64,000 bases of DNA, from positions 1,240,001 through 1,304,000 of the forward strand of contig NZ_CP101497.1 of the NCBI RefSeq assembly GCF_024362325.1, written 5' to 3'. This DNA comes from Microcella humidisoli. Lineage in GTDB: Bacteria; Actinomycetota; Actinomycetes; Actinomycetales; Microbacteriaceae. The notes below the pieces were generated by a model that was not told where the DNA came from, did not search any database, and saw only the letters and a program-made list of their open reading frames with translations. Shown in pieces: positions 16,613-24,747 of this stretch. How positions within the stretch are numbered: the stretch's first letter is position 1; every line of letters begins with the position of its first letter. The position numbers were made by a program, and so were the translations under genes.

Positions 16613-17890
16613 TTAGCCGAGGGCCGTCACGTCAGCGACGAACTGATCCCACGACTCTTGGATGCTCTGCGAGGCATCCACGTCGACGCGGGTCAGCGCC
16701 TTCTGCAGCGCGTCGTTGATCGGGAAGTACTTCACGCTCTTGAAGGGCGCGACGCCGATCGCCTGCGAGCGCTCGATGAGGATCTCGCCGACGGGAGCGT
16801 CGTTGAAGTACTCGTTCGTGGCGCTGCGCAGCTCCTCCGACTCGTAGGCCTCGACCTGGCTCGGGAAGGTGCCGGCCGCGGCGAACGCCGAGAGCTGCTG
16901 CTCGGGAGCGGTGAGCCATGCGGCGAGCTTCGTCGCGGCCTCGATGTTCGCGCCCTGGGCGGGAACGGTCAGGTACGAGCCGCCCCAGTTGCCGCCGCCG
17001 CCGGGGAAGACGTTCGCGACGTCCCACCCGGTCACGTCGGGAGCGTTGCCCGAGATGACGCCGAGCATCCAGCCCGGGCAGAGCATCGTGGCGAAGGCAC
17101 CGTTCGAGAGGCCCGCGAACCAGTCGTCGCTCCACTGGCTGAGGTTGGCCGAGAGGGTCGAGCTGGCCTCGAGCACCGAGGTGAAGGCCGCCTCGACCTC
17201 GGGGTTCGTGGTGGCGATGACCGTGCCGTCAGCCTCTTCGTAGGCGAACTCGATCTGGTTGACGACACCCTGGTAGGTGGCGCCGGCCGAGTCGAACCAT
17301 GCCTGGCCGGTCGCGTCGACGTACTGCTGGCCGACCTCGTAGTAGGTGTCCCAGTCGCCCTCGAGCAGCGCCGCGACCTCGTCGCGGTCCGTAGGCAGGC
17401 CCGCGGCCTCGAACAGGTCGGCGCGGTAGCAGACGGCCTCCGGGCCGATGTCGGTGCCGTACGCGACCAGGCGGCCGTCAGCATCCGTCGCCGCCGCGGT
17501 CTTCCAGTCGACCCAGCGGTCGGCGAGCTCGGGGTCGGTCAGGTCGGCGAGCTTGTCGCTGTACTGCATCATCTCGGCGAACCAGTCGACCTCGACGGCC
17601 TCGATGTCGGCGAGGCCGCTGCCGGCGCCGAGCTTGGTGAAGAAGTTGTCGCGAGCGTCGTTCGAGGTCGCGGCGCGGTTGTGCACGATCGTGACGCCGG
17701 GGTTCTCGGCCTCGTACTGCGCGAACAGCTCGTCGGTGTAGCCGAAGTCGTTGAACGTGGCGACCGTGAGGGTGATGTCACCACCCTCGGCACCGGGGTC
17801 GGTCGAGCTGGCGCAGCCCGAGGCGATGAGGGCGAATGCGGCGGCGCCGGCGATGGCGCCGGCCGCAGTGCTGCGTCGTGAAAGTTTCAC
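16613..17890 (-). CDS. Sugar ABC transporter substrate-binding lipoprotein
   Basis: A 425-residue extracellular solute-binding protein (family 1). A lipoprotein signal ends in ALIASGC, with Cys as the lipidation site, followed by LTVATFNDFGYTDELFAQYEAENPG and typical hinge segments. GTG 17890 is chosen because AGGAG lies 5 nt upstream and the signal peptide begins directly (VKLSRRST); an in-frame ATG at 17935 would lie inside the operator. It is the first gene of the beta-glucoside operon and delivers the sugar to the two permeases. Confidence 0.9.
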   Translation of the reverse strand: MKLSRRSTAAGAIAGAAAFALIASGCASSTDPGAEGGDITLTVATFNDFGYTDELFAQYEAENPGVTIVHNRAATSNDARDNFFTKLGAGSGLADIEAVEVDWFAEMMQYSDKLADLTDPELADRWVDWKTAAATDADGRLVAYGTDIGPEAVCYRADLFEAAGLPTDRDEVAALLEGDWDTYYEVGQQYVDATGQAWFDSAGATYQGVVNQIEFAYEEADGTVIATTNPEVEAAFTSVLEASSTLSANLSQWSDDWFAGLSNGAFATMLCPGWMLGVISGNAPDVTGWDVANVFPGGGGNWGGSYLTVPAQGANIEAATKLAAWLTAPEQQLSAFAAAGTFPSQVEAYESEELRSATNEYFNDAPVGEILIERSQAIGVAPFKSVKYFPINDALQKALTRVDVDASQSIQESWDQFVADVTALG

Positions 17891-17920
17891 GGTCACTCCT
17901 TTGTGTGCGTGGGTGGAGGG

Positions 17921-17934
17921 TGAGAGCGCTCTCA
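17921..17934. promoter_or_regulatory. LacI-family operator 1
   Basis: A perfect 14-bp palindrome, TGAGAGCGCTCTCA, matching the core of CebR/CelR-type boxes, 31 bp before the start of the binding-protein gene. Confidence 0.85.
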
Positions 17935-17945
17935 TTCGGTAGTCG

Positions 17946-17959
17946 TGAGAGCGCTCTCA
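17946..17959. promoter_or_regulatory. LacI-family operator 2
   Basis: A second identical TGAGAGCGCTCTCA, 25 bp centre to centre from operator 1. The spacing of about 2.5 helical turns puts the two sites on opposite faces. Confidence 0.85.
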
Positions 17960-17970
17960 CAATGCGTGGA

Positions 17971-18000
17971 ACACTACGCAGGTGTTGTCTGCAATGTCAA
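17971..18000 (-). promoter_or_regulatory. Promoter of the beta-glucoside operon
   Basis: On the minus strand, TTGACA (17995-18000) is followed after 18 nt by TAGTGT (17971-17976). Both LacI operators lie immediately downstream, where bound repressor would block elongation. Confidence 0.6.
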
Positions 18001-18112
18001 CGCCTGTTCCAGAACAACATGAAAAGCCCGATCAGAAGGCTCATTTGGCGACTCGATTTCGGCGCGCCGCCCGAGGCGTGATGCGGTCGTCGATCGTCAG
18101 AACACCTCGGGC

Positions 18113-18118
18113 TAGTCT
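18113..18118 (+). promoter_or_regulatory. Leaderless -10 element for VanY-type gene
   Basis: TAGTCT ends 6 nt before GTG 18125. Confidence 0.45.
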
Positions 18119-18124
18119 CGACGC

Positions 18125-18931
18125 GTGACCACGAACCCCCGAGCTCGCACTGCGCGCCGCGTCGCGAGCGCCCTGGGTGCCGCGGCCATCGTGGCCGTGC
18201 TGATCGGCTGCGCCACCCCGCGCGAACCGATCCTTCCCGTGCGGTCGGCGAGCCCGACCCCCAGCCCCACACCGACGGTCACCCCGACGCCGACCCCGAC
18301 CCCGACGCCGACCCCGACGTTCGACCGCGCGCAGCGCTCGATCGATGCGGCCGATTCGCTGTGGGTCGTGGCCAACAAGCGGCGGCCGCTGCAACCCGAG
18401 ACCTACGCCCCTGCCGACCTCGTGCGTGTCGATGTGCCGTACACGAACGAGCCGTTCCTGCGCAGTGCCGCCGCCGAGGCCGCGCAGCAGCTCTTCGCCG
18501 CTGCCGAGGCCGAGGCGGGCCTGCGACTGCAGTCGCTCAGCACGTACCGCAGTTACAACACCCAGGTGCGGGTCTACAACGACATCGTCGCCAACCGCGG
18601 GCAAGACTATGCGAACCGCCGCAGCGCGCAGCCGGGCCACAGCGAGCACCAGACGGGCCTGTCGATCGACATCGGTTCGATTCCCGCATCGTGCGCCTTC
18701 GATCCCTGCTTCGGCGACACCGCGCACGGACGTTGGCTGGCCGACAACGCGTGGCGGTTCGGATTCCACCTGCGCTACCCCGAGGGGGGCACGCCCGTCA
18801 CGGGGTACGACTACGAGCCGTGGCACTTCCGGTACGTGGGGCTCGAGCTCGCCGCCGAGCTGCACGAGACGGGTATCCCGACGCTCGAAGAGTTCTTCGG
18901 ACTGCCGCCCGCCCCCGACTACGGCAACTGA
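18125..18931 (+). CDS. D-alanyl-D-alanine carboxypeptidase lipoprotein (VanY, peptidase M15)
   Basis: A 268-residue surface lipoprotein. The signal peptide ends VAVLIGC, and a Thr-Pro-rich wall-spanning linker (about residues 42-63) precedes the M15B catalytic domain. The zinc and catalytic residues are visible in GHSEHQTGLSIDIG (SxHxTGxxxD) and EPWHFRYVG. It probably trims D-Ala from peptidoglycan stem peptides outside the cell. The start is GTG, with a TAGTCT element 6 nt upstream. Confidence 0.9.
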   Translation: MTTNPRARTARRVASALGAAAIVAVLIGCATPREPILPVRSASPTPSPTPTVTPTPTPTPTPTPTFDRAQRSIDAADSLWVVANKRRPLQPETYAPADLVRVDVPYTNEPFLRSAAAEAAQQLFAAAEAEAGLRLQSLSTYRSYNTQVRVYNDIVANRGQDYANRRSAQPGHSEHQTGLSIDIGSIPASCAFDPCFGDTAHGRWLADNAWRFGFHLRYPEGGTPVTGYDYEPWHFRYVGLELAAELHETGIPTLEEFFGLPPAPDYGN

Positions 18932-18966
18932 GCATCACACCCTTGCTGGTCGACAGGGCAGGGGTC

Positions 18967-18972
18967 TAGCGT
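18967..18972 (+). promoter_or_regulatory. Leaderless -10 element for SRPBCC gene
   Basis: TAGCGT ends 6 nt before ATG 18979. Confidence 0.45.
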
Positions 18973-18978
18973 TCGCGC

Positions 18979-19431
18979 ATGGACTACACGCGCAGCATCC
19001 GAGTTGTCGGCGGCCATGACGAGGTCGCGGCGCTCTTCGCCGACGCATCGACGTGGCACGAGTGGCAGCCGCCGTTGCTGGCTGTAGACGTGCTGGACGG
19101 AGCACCGCCGGCGACCGGCGCCCGGTCACGCCTCACGTTTCGTCGAGGACGTCGCGGCACCATGGTCATGACCGAGACCGTCGAGCACAGCGCGCTGCCC
19201 GAGCAGTGGAACGTCGTCTACGAGGTGCCGGGCGTGTACAACCTCTGCGAGAACCGCTTCACCCCGACGGATGCGGGCTCGACGATCATCGAGCAGCGCA
19301 ACGTCTTCCGCTTCACGGGGTTCATGCGCGTCGTCGGGCTGCTCTTCGGCCGAAGCTTCCCGCGCGAGACCGAGAAGTCGCTCGAGGCCTTCCGGGCGTT
19401 CGCGACCGAGAGGTTCGGCGCCGCCCGCTGA
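18979..19431 (+). CDS. SRPBCC-fold (polyketide cyclase/START-like) protein
   Basis: A 150-residue protein with the helix-grip pattern of SRPBCC proteins: DYTRSIRVVGGHDEVAALFADASTWHEW at the start, a central beta-sheet (GARSRLTFRRGRRGTMVMTETVEH) and a long C-terminal helix (FPRETEKSLEAFRAFATERFG). It probably binds a small hydrophobic ligand. Neither the context nor motifs identify it. The 171 bp that follow (19432-19602) hold the GntR promoter and operator. Confidence 0.78.
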   Translation: MDYTRSIRVVGGHDEVAALFADASTWHEWQPPLLAVDVLDGAPPATGARSRLTFRRGRRGTMVMTETVEHSALPEQWNVVYEVPGVYNLCENRFTPTDAGSTIIEQRNVFRFTGFMRVVGLLFGRSFPRETEKSLEAFRAFATERFGAAR

Positions 19432-19547
19432 TCGCCATGACGTGTTGCGCGCGATCAGCCGTGCGCCGCGGACGCCCGCTTCCAAACTCGCCCGAGGATG
19501 TGCCGCCCGCACCCATTTACGGGGATCCTCTCCGGCTCAGTGATCAG

Positions 19548-19566
19548 ATATGACGTTATACTTCAC
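19548..19566. promoter_or_regulatory. GntR operator at the gntR promoter
   Basis: On the minus strand this reads GTGAAGTATAACGTCATAT, matching the sites ahead of the nucleoside lipoprotein and phosphorylase genes (core GTATAAC flanked by GA and TC). On the plus strand TATACT (19557-19562) could be the -10 of the regulator gene, implying autoregulation. Confidence 0.65.
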
Positions 19567-19602
19567 GGAGTTCACGACCGCGCATGATGCGAGGAGCAGC
19601 CC

Positions 19603-20397
19603 ATGGCGACCACCCCCGAGGGCTTTCTCGCTCAGCCGATCCTGACCTCGCCGGGGCAACCGCTCCGCGTCGCGGTCTATTCGCGGTTGTCGCAGGGAAT
19701 CCGCTCCGGAGTTCTCGAAGCCGGCAGCATCCTGCCGCGAGAGACGGAGCTCGCCGTCATGCTCGGCGTCAGCCGTACGGTCGTGCGCGAGGCGCTCATG
19801 CTGCTGGAGGAGGACGGGCACATCGTGACCCGCCGCGGCATCGGCCGATTCATCGCCGACACCCTGCCCGCACCCGGGCTCGAACGATTGCAGTCGATCG
19901 AGAGCCTGCTCGGGTCGACGGGCGTCGACGTGTCGGTGATCGCGTTCAATTCACAGCAACCGACCGACTTCGTGACCGATCACGTCGCCATCGATCCCGG
20001 GTCGCTCTCGTGGTTTCGCGAGTCGGTGCTGGTTCGCGACGGCCGACCACTCGCGCTCGTGCAGGAGTACACCCCCGACGAACCGCAGCTTCGCGCGCTG
20101 AGCCCCGCTCTCGCATCGGCGTTCGCCACCGTGCAGCCTGCGGGGCCGACCATGCTGAGCACGCTTCTCGCCGGTCTCGGGTCCGAGCTCGCGCCGGGGT
20201 TGTGCGTCATCACGACGAGCGTTGCCGGCCCGACTCGGGCCGGCCATTTGAGCATCAAGGCGAGCGACCCGGTGCTGCTCGTCACGCAGACCGCGCTCGT
20301 GGGCGGCACCCCCGTCATCGTCGTCAAGTCGGCGTTCACCGCCGAAGCGGGGCACCTCTCCGTCGCACAATCGGGCACGAGTCGTTCAGCGGGCTGA
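19603..20397 (+). CDS. GntR family regulator of nucleoside salvage
   Basis: A 264-residue regulator. The N-terminal winged helix (VAVYSRLSQGIRSGVLEAGSILP, then ELAVMLGVSRTVVREALMLLEEDG) is followed by a UTRA-like ligand domain (DPGSLSWFRESVLVRDGRPLALVQEY). GAGGAG precedes ATG 19603. Its own promoter and the promoters of the BMP lipoprotein and nucleoside phosphorylase genes share one palindromic motif, so it very probably controls purine or pyrimidine nucleoside uptake and breakdown. It ends convergently inside the MFS gene (12-bp overlap). Confidence 0.85.
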   Translation: MATTPEGFLAQPILTSPGQPLRVAVYSRLSQGIRSGVLEAGSILPRETELAVMLGVSRTVVREALMLLEEDGHIVTRRGIGRFIADTLPAPGLERLQSIESLLGSTGVDVSVIAFNSQQPTDFVTDHVAIDPGSLSWFRESVLVRDGRPLALVQEYTPDEPQLRALSPALASAFATVQPAGPTMLSTLLAGLGSELAPGLCVITTSVAGPTRAGHLSIKASDPVLLVTQTALVGGTPVIVVKSAFTAEAGHLSVAQSGTSRSAG

Positions 20398-21642
20398 CCG
20401 ACGAGGGGAGTCGCCGCCGGACGGCCCCGCCAGGCGGGACGCGACCGCGAGCCCCAGCAGCACGATCGCGAGCGCAGCGCCGACGGCGAAGACGGCCGTC
20501 GCCCCTGTCGACTCGGCGATGAGGCCGCTGATCGCGGTGAGGATGGCCTGACCGACGACGAGGCTGCTCTGGAGCGTCACGAGCACCGTATTCGTGCGGT
20601 CGGGCGGAGCGGCGATCGCGCCGAGGCTGAAGAGCGCGACGAGCGATGCGCCCACCCCGCAGCCGGCGACGAAGAGCGCGAGGGCCACGATCGGGATCTC
20701 GTCGGTCGCGGTGAGCAGGACGACGGCGGCGATCGCCATGGCCGACCCCGTGATCCACCGCAGCGACAGGCCGATGCTCGCGGGCACCGCCATCATGGCA
20801 AGTGCTGTCGCAATCGCACCGACGCTCATGGCGCCGTACAGCAGCCCGGTCTGCTCGACCGCACCGAGCTGCTGCAGCAGCGCCGTGAGCCCGGTGAGGA
20901 TCGAACCGAAGATGCCGCCGACCGCGACCATCGCCAGCACGAGCACAGTGAGCTCGACTGTGACGAGAGCTCGCACCGGGGTGCGCGCTGAAGCGGGTCG
21001 ATCGTCGGGCTCGGTGCGCACGAGCGTCGCCGTCGGATGCAGCGCGAACGCGGTCACGACCGTCAGGGTCACGACCGCCGAGAGGGCCAGCGGCGCCCAG
21101 GGGGCGATACCCGCGCTCAGTGCGCCGACGAGCACCGGTCCGAGCACGAACGAGGCCTCGTCGGCCATCGACTCGTAGCTCATCACCACGGACTGCGCGC
21201 GGGCGCCGTCGCTACGGGGCATCGATGATGCGGCGCCGACGAGGCGCGCGCGCGAGAACGGAGCGACCTGCGGGGTCGTCGCCCCGAGCACCGCCGCGCT
21301 CGCGATCAGCACAGCCACGGGGAGGTCGAGCCGCACGAGCGCGAGGAAGCCGACGGCCGCCAGCGCGCTCGACACCGCGAGCACGAGCAGCACCCGGCGC
21401 TGCCCGAAGCGGTCGGCGAGGGAGCCGGAGAGGGGGCCGAGCGATGCCGTGCCGAGGCCAGCGGCGGCGGCAAGCACCCCCGCGAGCGCGAGCGATCCCT
21501 GCTCGATGGCGGTGACCGTGAGCACGCCGACGATCATCATCGCGAAGGGCAACCGGCCGACGAAGGCGAGCGGGAAGTACGGGGGTCCGACGGTGCTCGC
21601 GAGCATCCGGAACAGCCGGGGGGTCGTCGTGGGAGTGGTCAT
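20386..21642 (-). CDS. MFS transporter, unknown substrate
   Basis: A 418-residue, 12-helix major facilitator: MLASTVGPPYFPLAFVGRLPFAMMIVG, GPLSGSLADRFGQRRVLLVLAV (loop 2-3 motif) and a central charged loop. ATG 21642 is used; the in-frame extension to 21864 is low-complexity Arg/Ser and overlaps the upstream gene. It lies downstream of the BMP-type lipoprotein gene on the same strand with about 100 bp between. It may be a nucleoside/base carrier or an unrelated exporter. Confidence 0.82.
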   Translation of the reverse strand: MTTPTTTPRLFRMLASTVGPPYFPLAFVGRLPFAMMIVGVLTVTAIEQGSLALAGVLAAAAGLGTASLGPLSGSLADRFGQRRVLLVLAVSSALAAVGFLALVRLDLPVAVLIASAAVLGATTPQVAPFSRARLVGAASSMPRSDGARAQSVVMSYESMADEASFVLGPVLVGALSAGIAPWAPLALSAVVTLTVVTAFALHPTATLVRTEPDDRPASARTPVRALVTVELTVLVLAMVAVGGIFGSILTGLTALLQQLGAVEQTGLLYGAMSVGAIATALAMMAVPASIGLSLRWITGSAMAIAAVVLLTATDEIPIVALALFVAGCGVGASLVALFSLGAIAAPPDRTNTVLVTLQSSLVVGQAILTAISGLIAESTGATAVFAVGAALAIVLLGLAVASRLAGPSGGDSPRRSAR

Positions 21643-21745
21643 CCTGAGGTTCCGATCGGGGTTCTGGGGACGGGTGCGATCGTCGGTGAACGCCGAAGCG
21701 CGCCCGGTCGTGGAGGACGACCGGGCGCGCTCGAGCGGTGCGTCG

Positions 21746-22837
21746 TCAGGGAGACGACGGGGAGTCGACGACGAACTCGCCGGAGATGATCGCGGCCTGC
21801 AGCGCCTCGACCTCGGCGATGAGCGCCGGGTCGAGCTTCGACTCCCAGTCGTGGAAGGGCGCAATGCCGACGCCGCCGTTGTCGAGCGTGCCGACGTACG
21901 GGTCGGACGAGAAGCCGCCCTCGAACGAGGCCATCGTCACTTCGCGCGACGCCGTCGTGAGGTTCTTCATGACCGAGGTGAGGATGAACTCGCTGTAGTC
22001 AGGGGCCGTGACCACGACATCGGAGTTCACGCCGATGATGGCCGCGTCGGTGCCCTGCTCTTGCACCGCTTCGATGGAGGCGATGAACAGGGTTCCGGCG
22101 ACCGGCATCACGATGTCGGCGCCCTGGTCGAGCAGCCCCAGCGTGATGTTCTTTGCCTGCAGCTGGTCGTCGAAGCTGCCGACGAACAGGCCGTTCTGCG
22201 CCTCGCGATCCCAGCCGAGCAGGCGCACATCGGTGCCGTGCACCTCGTTGTAGTGCTCGATGCCGATCTGGAATCCGTCCATGAACACCGTTACCGAGGG
22301 GAAGGGCATGCCGCCGTAGGTGCCGACTACACCGGTCGTCGAGGCGCCCGCCGCGACGTACCCGGCGAGCGCGGCGGCCTGGGCGGTGTCGAACAGCACG
22401 GGCTTCACATTCGGCAGCTCGAGCGGGCTGAAGTCGTCGTTCGTCACGGTGCTGTCGATCAGCGCGAAGTTGACGTCCTCGTTCACGAGAGCGCTGTCGC
22501 GCGTCGCGTTGGCGAGGGCGAATCCGACCGTGACGATGAGATCGCAGCCCTCTTCGACGAGCGTGCCGATGTTGCCGGAGTACTGGTCCTCCGACGAGGA
22601 CTCAGCGCCGCGAGCCTCGACGCCGATCTCGGCCGCCGCCTCCTCGACGCCGGCGAAGGTCAGCTCGTTGAAGTCGTTGTCGTCGAAGCCCGTGAGGTCG
22701 GAGACCGCGCAGGGCAGGAAGTCGGGTGCGCCCGCGTCGTCTGTCGTACCCGGTTCGGGAGCGGCGGCGCACGCGCTGAGTGCGAGGGCGATGAGCGTGG
22801 TGCTGCCGATGAGGGCGAGCGGTGTGCGTCGGAACAT
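21746..22837 (-). CDS. BMP/PnrA-type nucleoside-binding lipoprotein
   Basis: A 363-residue lipoprotein: signal peptide ending ALALSAC, then a BMP-family ligand domain (CAVSDLTGFDDNDFNELTFAGVEEAA, GCDLIVTVGFALANAT, GYVAAGASTTGVVGTYGGMPFPSV). Family members bind purine nucleosides for ABC importers. No ABC ATPase or permeases are adjacent, so it works with a transporter encoded elsewhere. Its upstream region has a near-palindromic GntR site overlapping the -10. It lies downstream of the adenosine deaminase and phosphorylase genes but has its own promoter. Confidence 0.88.
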   Translation of the reverse strand: MFRRTPLALIGSTTLIALALSACAAAPEPGTTDDAGAPDFLPCAVSDLTGFDDNDFNELTFAGVEEAAAEIGVEARGAESSSEDQYSGNIGTLVEEGCDLIVTVGFALANATRDSALVNEDVNFALIDSTVTNDDFSPLELPNVKPVLFDTAQAAALAGYVAAGASTTGVVGTYGGMPFPSVTVFMDGFQIGIEHYNEVHGTDVRLLGWDREAQNGLFVGSFDDQLQAKNITLGLLDQGADIVMPVAGTLFIASIEAVQEQGTDAAIIGVNSDVVVTAPDYSEFILTSVMKNLTTASREVTMASFEGGFSSDPYVGTLDNGGVGIAPFHDWESKLDPALIAEVEALQAAIISGEFVVDSPSSP

Positions 22838-22907
22838 GGAGTGGTGCCTCCTCTGGTGCAGGCGTCGTTGGTGCGGAGAGGGACGACGGTCACGCGACCG
22901 CCTTGTT

Positions 22908-22928
22908 GTATGAAGTTATACCTCATAC
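22908..22928. promoter_or_regulatory. GntR operator and -10 of the BMP lipoprotein gene
   Basis: On the minus strand the site GTATGAGGTATAACTTCATAC is an imperfect 21-bp palindrome. TATAAC within it is spaced 17 nt from an upstream TTGTCG, so the regulator would cover the -10. Confidence 0.75.
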
Positions 22929-22947
22929 CTTACTGAGCGACAAGCGC

Positions 22948-23922
22948 TCAGGAGAGCATCGAGTGCAGGCGTTCTCGATCGGCGGGCTCCAGGAACGCCG
23001 CTGCCACGCTGACGCGGTCGAGTGCTGCCAGGTCGTCGTCCTGCCAGCCGAACGCCCGCTGCAGCACGGTGCGCTCGGTCGCGAGGTCCGAGCCCGTCTG
23101 CATCGGGTTGTCGTCGCCGAGCACGAGGGGTACCCCTGCGGCGCGAAAGGCCGCCTCCGGATGCTGGTCGAGTCGCGCGATGGCGCCCGTGAACACGTTC
23201 GACGTCGGGCAGATCTCGACGACGACGCCGTGGTCGGCGCACCATGCGAGAACGTCCGGGTCGTCCACGATGTGCGCGCCGTGCCCGATGCGCGTCGCTC
23301 CGAGCAGTTCGACGGCCTGCCGGGCGGCGGAGGCGGGTCCCGCCTCCGCCGCGTGGCACGTGATGCCGAGCCCGGCAGCGCGAGCGATCGCGAAGGAGCC
23401 CGTGTGGGGCTCGAGCGCAGGGTAGAGCAGTTCGTCGCCGGCGAGATCGAAGCCCACGACTCCCGATCCGGCGGCGCGAGCCGCAGCATCGGCGACGAGC
23501 TCGTTCGTCTCCGGGTCGTGATGCCGCAGCGCCGCGAGCACGATCCCCGCGCTGATGCCCGTGATCGCGGTCGCGTCACGCAGGCCCTCGCACGCGGCGC
23601 GCACGATCTCGTCGATACCGTTCGCGTCGTCGGCGTGGGTCGCTGGCCCGAAACGCAACTCGAGATGGGACTGACCGCTCGCGGCCGCATCGATCACGGC
23701 TTCGCGTGCGATCCGGCGCACCGCCTCGGCTGACCGGAAGAACGGGTAGGTCGCTGCGACGCGAACGAGGTACTGCGTGAGGGTGCCAGGGGCGTCCAGG
23801 GCGATCGCCGCGGCCCATCCCTCGGGCGGATCGACCAGACCGAGCGCGGGCGCGAGGTCCGCGGCCGTGCTCGGGCGAACGCGCCCTTCGAGATGGCTGT
23901 GCAGGTTGATGAGTACGCTCAT
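22948..23922 (-). CDS. add: Adenosine deaminase family protein
   Basis: A 324-residue metal-dependent (beta/alpha)8 deaminase. The N-terminal zinc pair is in NLHSHLEG, with LELRFGPATH, TCHAAEAG (substrate Glu), RIGHGAH and PLVLGDDNPMQTG (metal Asp) following. The usual family start PKxxLHxHL is slightly altered. ATG 23922 overlaps the stop of the phosphorylase gene. It probably converts adenosine to inosine, feeding the adjacent phosphorylase; other adenine-nucleoside substrates are possible. Confidence 0.9.
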   Translation of the reverse strand: MSVLINLHSHLEGRVRPSTAADLAPALGLVDPPEGWAAAIALDAPGTLTQYLVRVAATYPFFRSAEAVRRIAREAVIDAAASGQSHLELRFGPATHADDANGIDEIVRAACEGLRDATAITGISAGIVLAALRHHDPETNELVADAAARAAGSGVVGFDLAGDELLYPALEPHTGSFAIARAAGLGITCHAAEAGPASAARQAVELLGATRIGHGAHIVDDPDVLAWCADHGVVVEICPTSNVFTGAIARLDQHPEAAFRAAGVPLVLGDDNPMQTGSDLATERTVLQRAFGWQDDDLAALDRVSVAAAFLEPADRERLHSMLS

Positions 23923-24692
23923 AGTTCCAGGCGCACCGCGGTCTCGAGCGCCGCCTCGATGCTGCGCATCCATCCCTCTTTGAGGGCTTCCTTGACACCC
24001 GAGTACAAGCTCGTGCCGTCGATGAGGTTGCTCGAAGTCGAGCAGATCATGCCAGCGCGCACGCCCCGAAGGCGAGCGACGACGTAGAGCGCAGCGCTCT
24101 CCATCTCGACATTCAGCACGCCGAGCCGATTCAGCTCGGCGATCCACTCGGGGGTCTCGGCATAGAACGCGTCGTCGCTGGCATTGATGCCGCTGTGCAC
24201 CGCCGCGTCGGTGCCGCTCGTGAGTTCGCGGGCGATCTCCGCGAGCGTCAACGCGATCTGCAGGTCGGGCACGGCCGGAAACCCGTGGTGGGCGTAGGCC
24301 GCGGTCGTACCGTCGTTGCGCAAGGCTCCCTCGCTGACGAGCAGGTCGCCCGGCTTGACCCCGGGCTGGAGCCCCGCAGAGGAGCCGACGCGGATGAACG
24401 ACGTGACGCCAACCCGGATGAGCTCTTCGACCGCGATGGCGGTCGACGGGCAGCCCATGCCGGTCGAGGTCGCGGTGATGTGGCGGCCCTTGTACCAGCC
24501 GGTCATTGTCATGTGCTCGCGATTGTGCGCCACGGTCTTCACGTCAGTGAGGAACTCGGCGACGAGCGGAACTCGGAAGGGATCACCGGGCAGAAGGGCG
24601 ACGCTCGACACCTCTCCCGGTGCGACGGCGATGTGGTACTGGCGCTCGCCGACGCCCACGGCGTCCTTGTCGACAACGGCAGACTCTGACAT
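23919..24692 (-). CDS. Nucleoside phosphorylase (uridine phosphorylase/PNP family)
   Basis: A 257-residue member of the hexameric nucleoside phosphorylase family. The phosphate loop is in VALLPGDPFRVPLVAEFL; STGMGCPSTAIAVEELIRVGV, RVGSSAGLQPGV and NVEMESAALYVVARLRG (the ribose-binding Met-Glu-Ser) follow. Overall it resembles uridine phosphorylase at least as much as DeoD, so base specificity is open. Coupling to adenosine deaminase favours inosine. The gene is first in its operon, with a GntR site at the promoter. Confidence 0.88.
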   Translation of the reverse strand: MSESAVVDKDAVGVGERQYHIAVAPGEVSSVALLPGDPFRVPLVAEFLTDVKTVAHNREHMTMTGWYKGRHITATSTGMGCPSTAIAVEELIRVGVTSFIRVGSSAGLQPGVKPGDLLVSEGALRNDGTTAAYAHHGFPAVPDLQIALTLAEIARELTSGTDAAVHSGINASDDAFYAETPEWIAELNRLGVLNVEMESAALYVVARLRGVRAGMICSTSSNLIDGTSLYSGVKEALKEGWMRSIEAALETAVRLEL

Positions 24693-24726
24693 AGGGATCT
24701 CCTGACTGGGCGCCTCGATGCGCCGA

Positions 24727-24747
24727 GTAGGAGGTTATACCTCTTAC
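24727..24747. promoter_or_regulatory. GntR operator and promoter of the phosphorylase-deaminase operon
   Basis: On the minus strand, GTAAGAGGTATAACCTCCTAC is nearly palindromic around GAGGTATAACCTC. TATAAC is preceded at 16 nt by TTGACC, giving a promoter whose -10 lies inside the operator. Confidence 0.75.
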
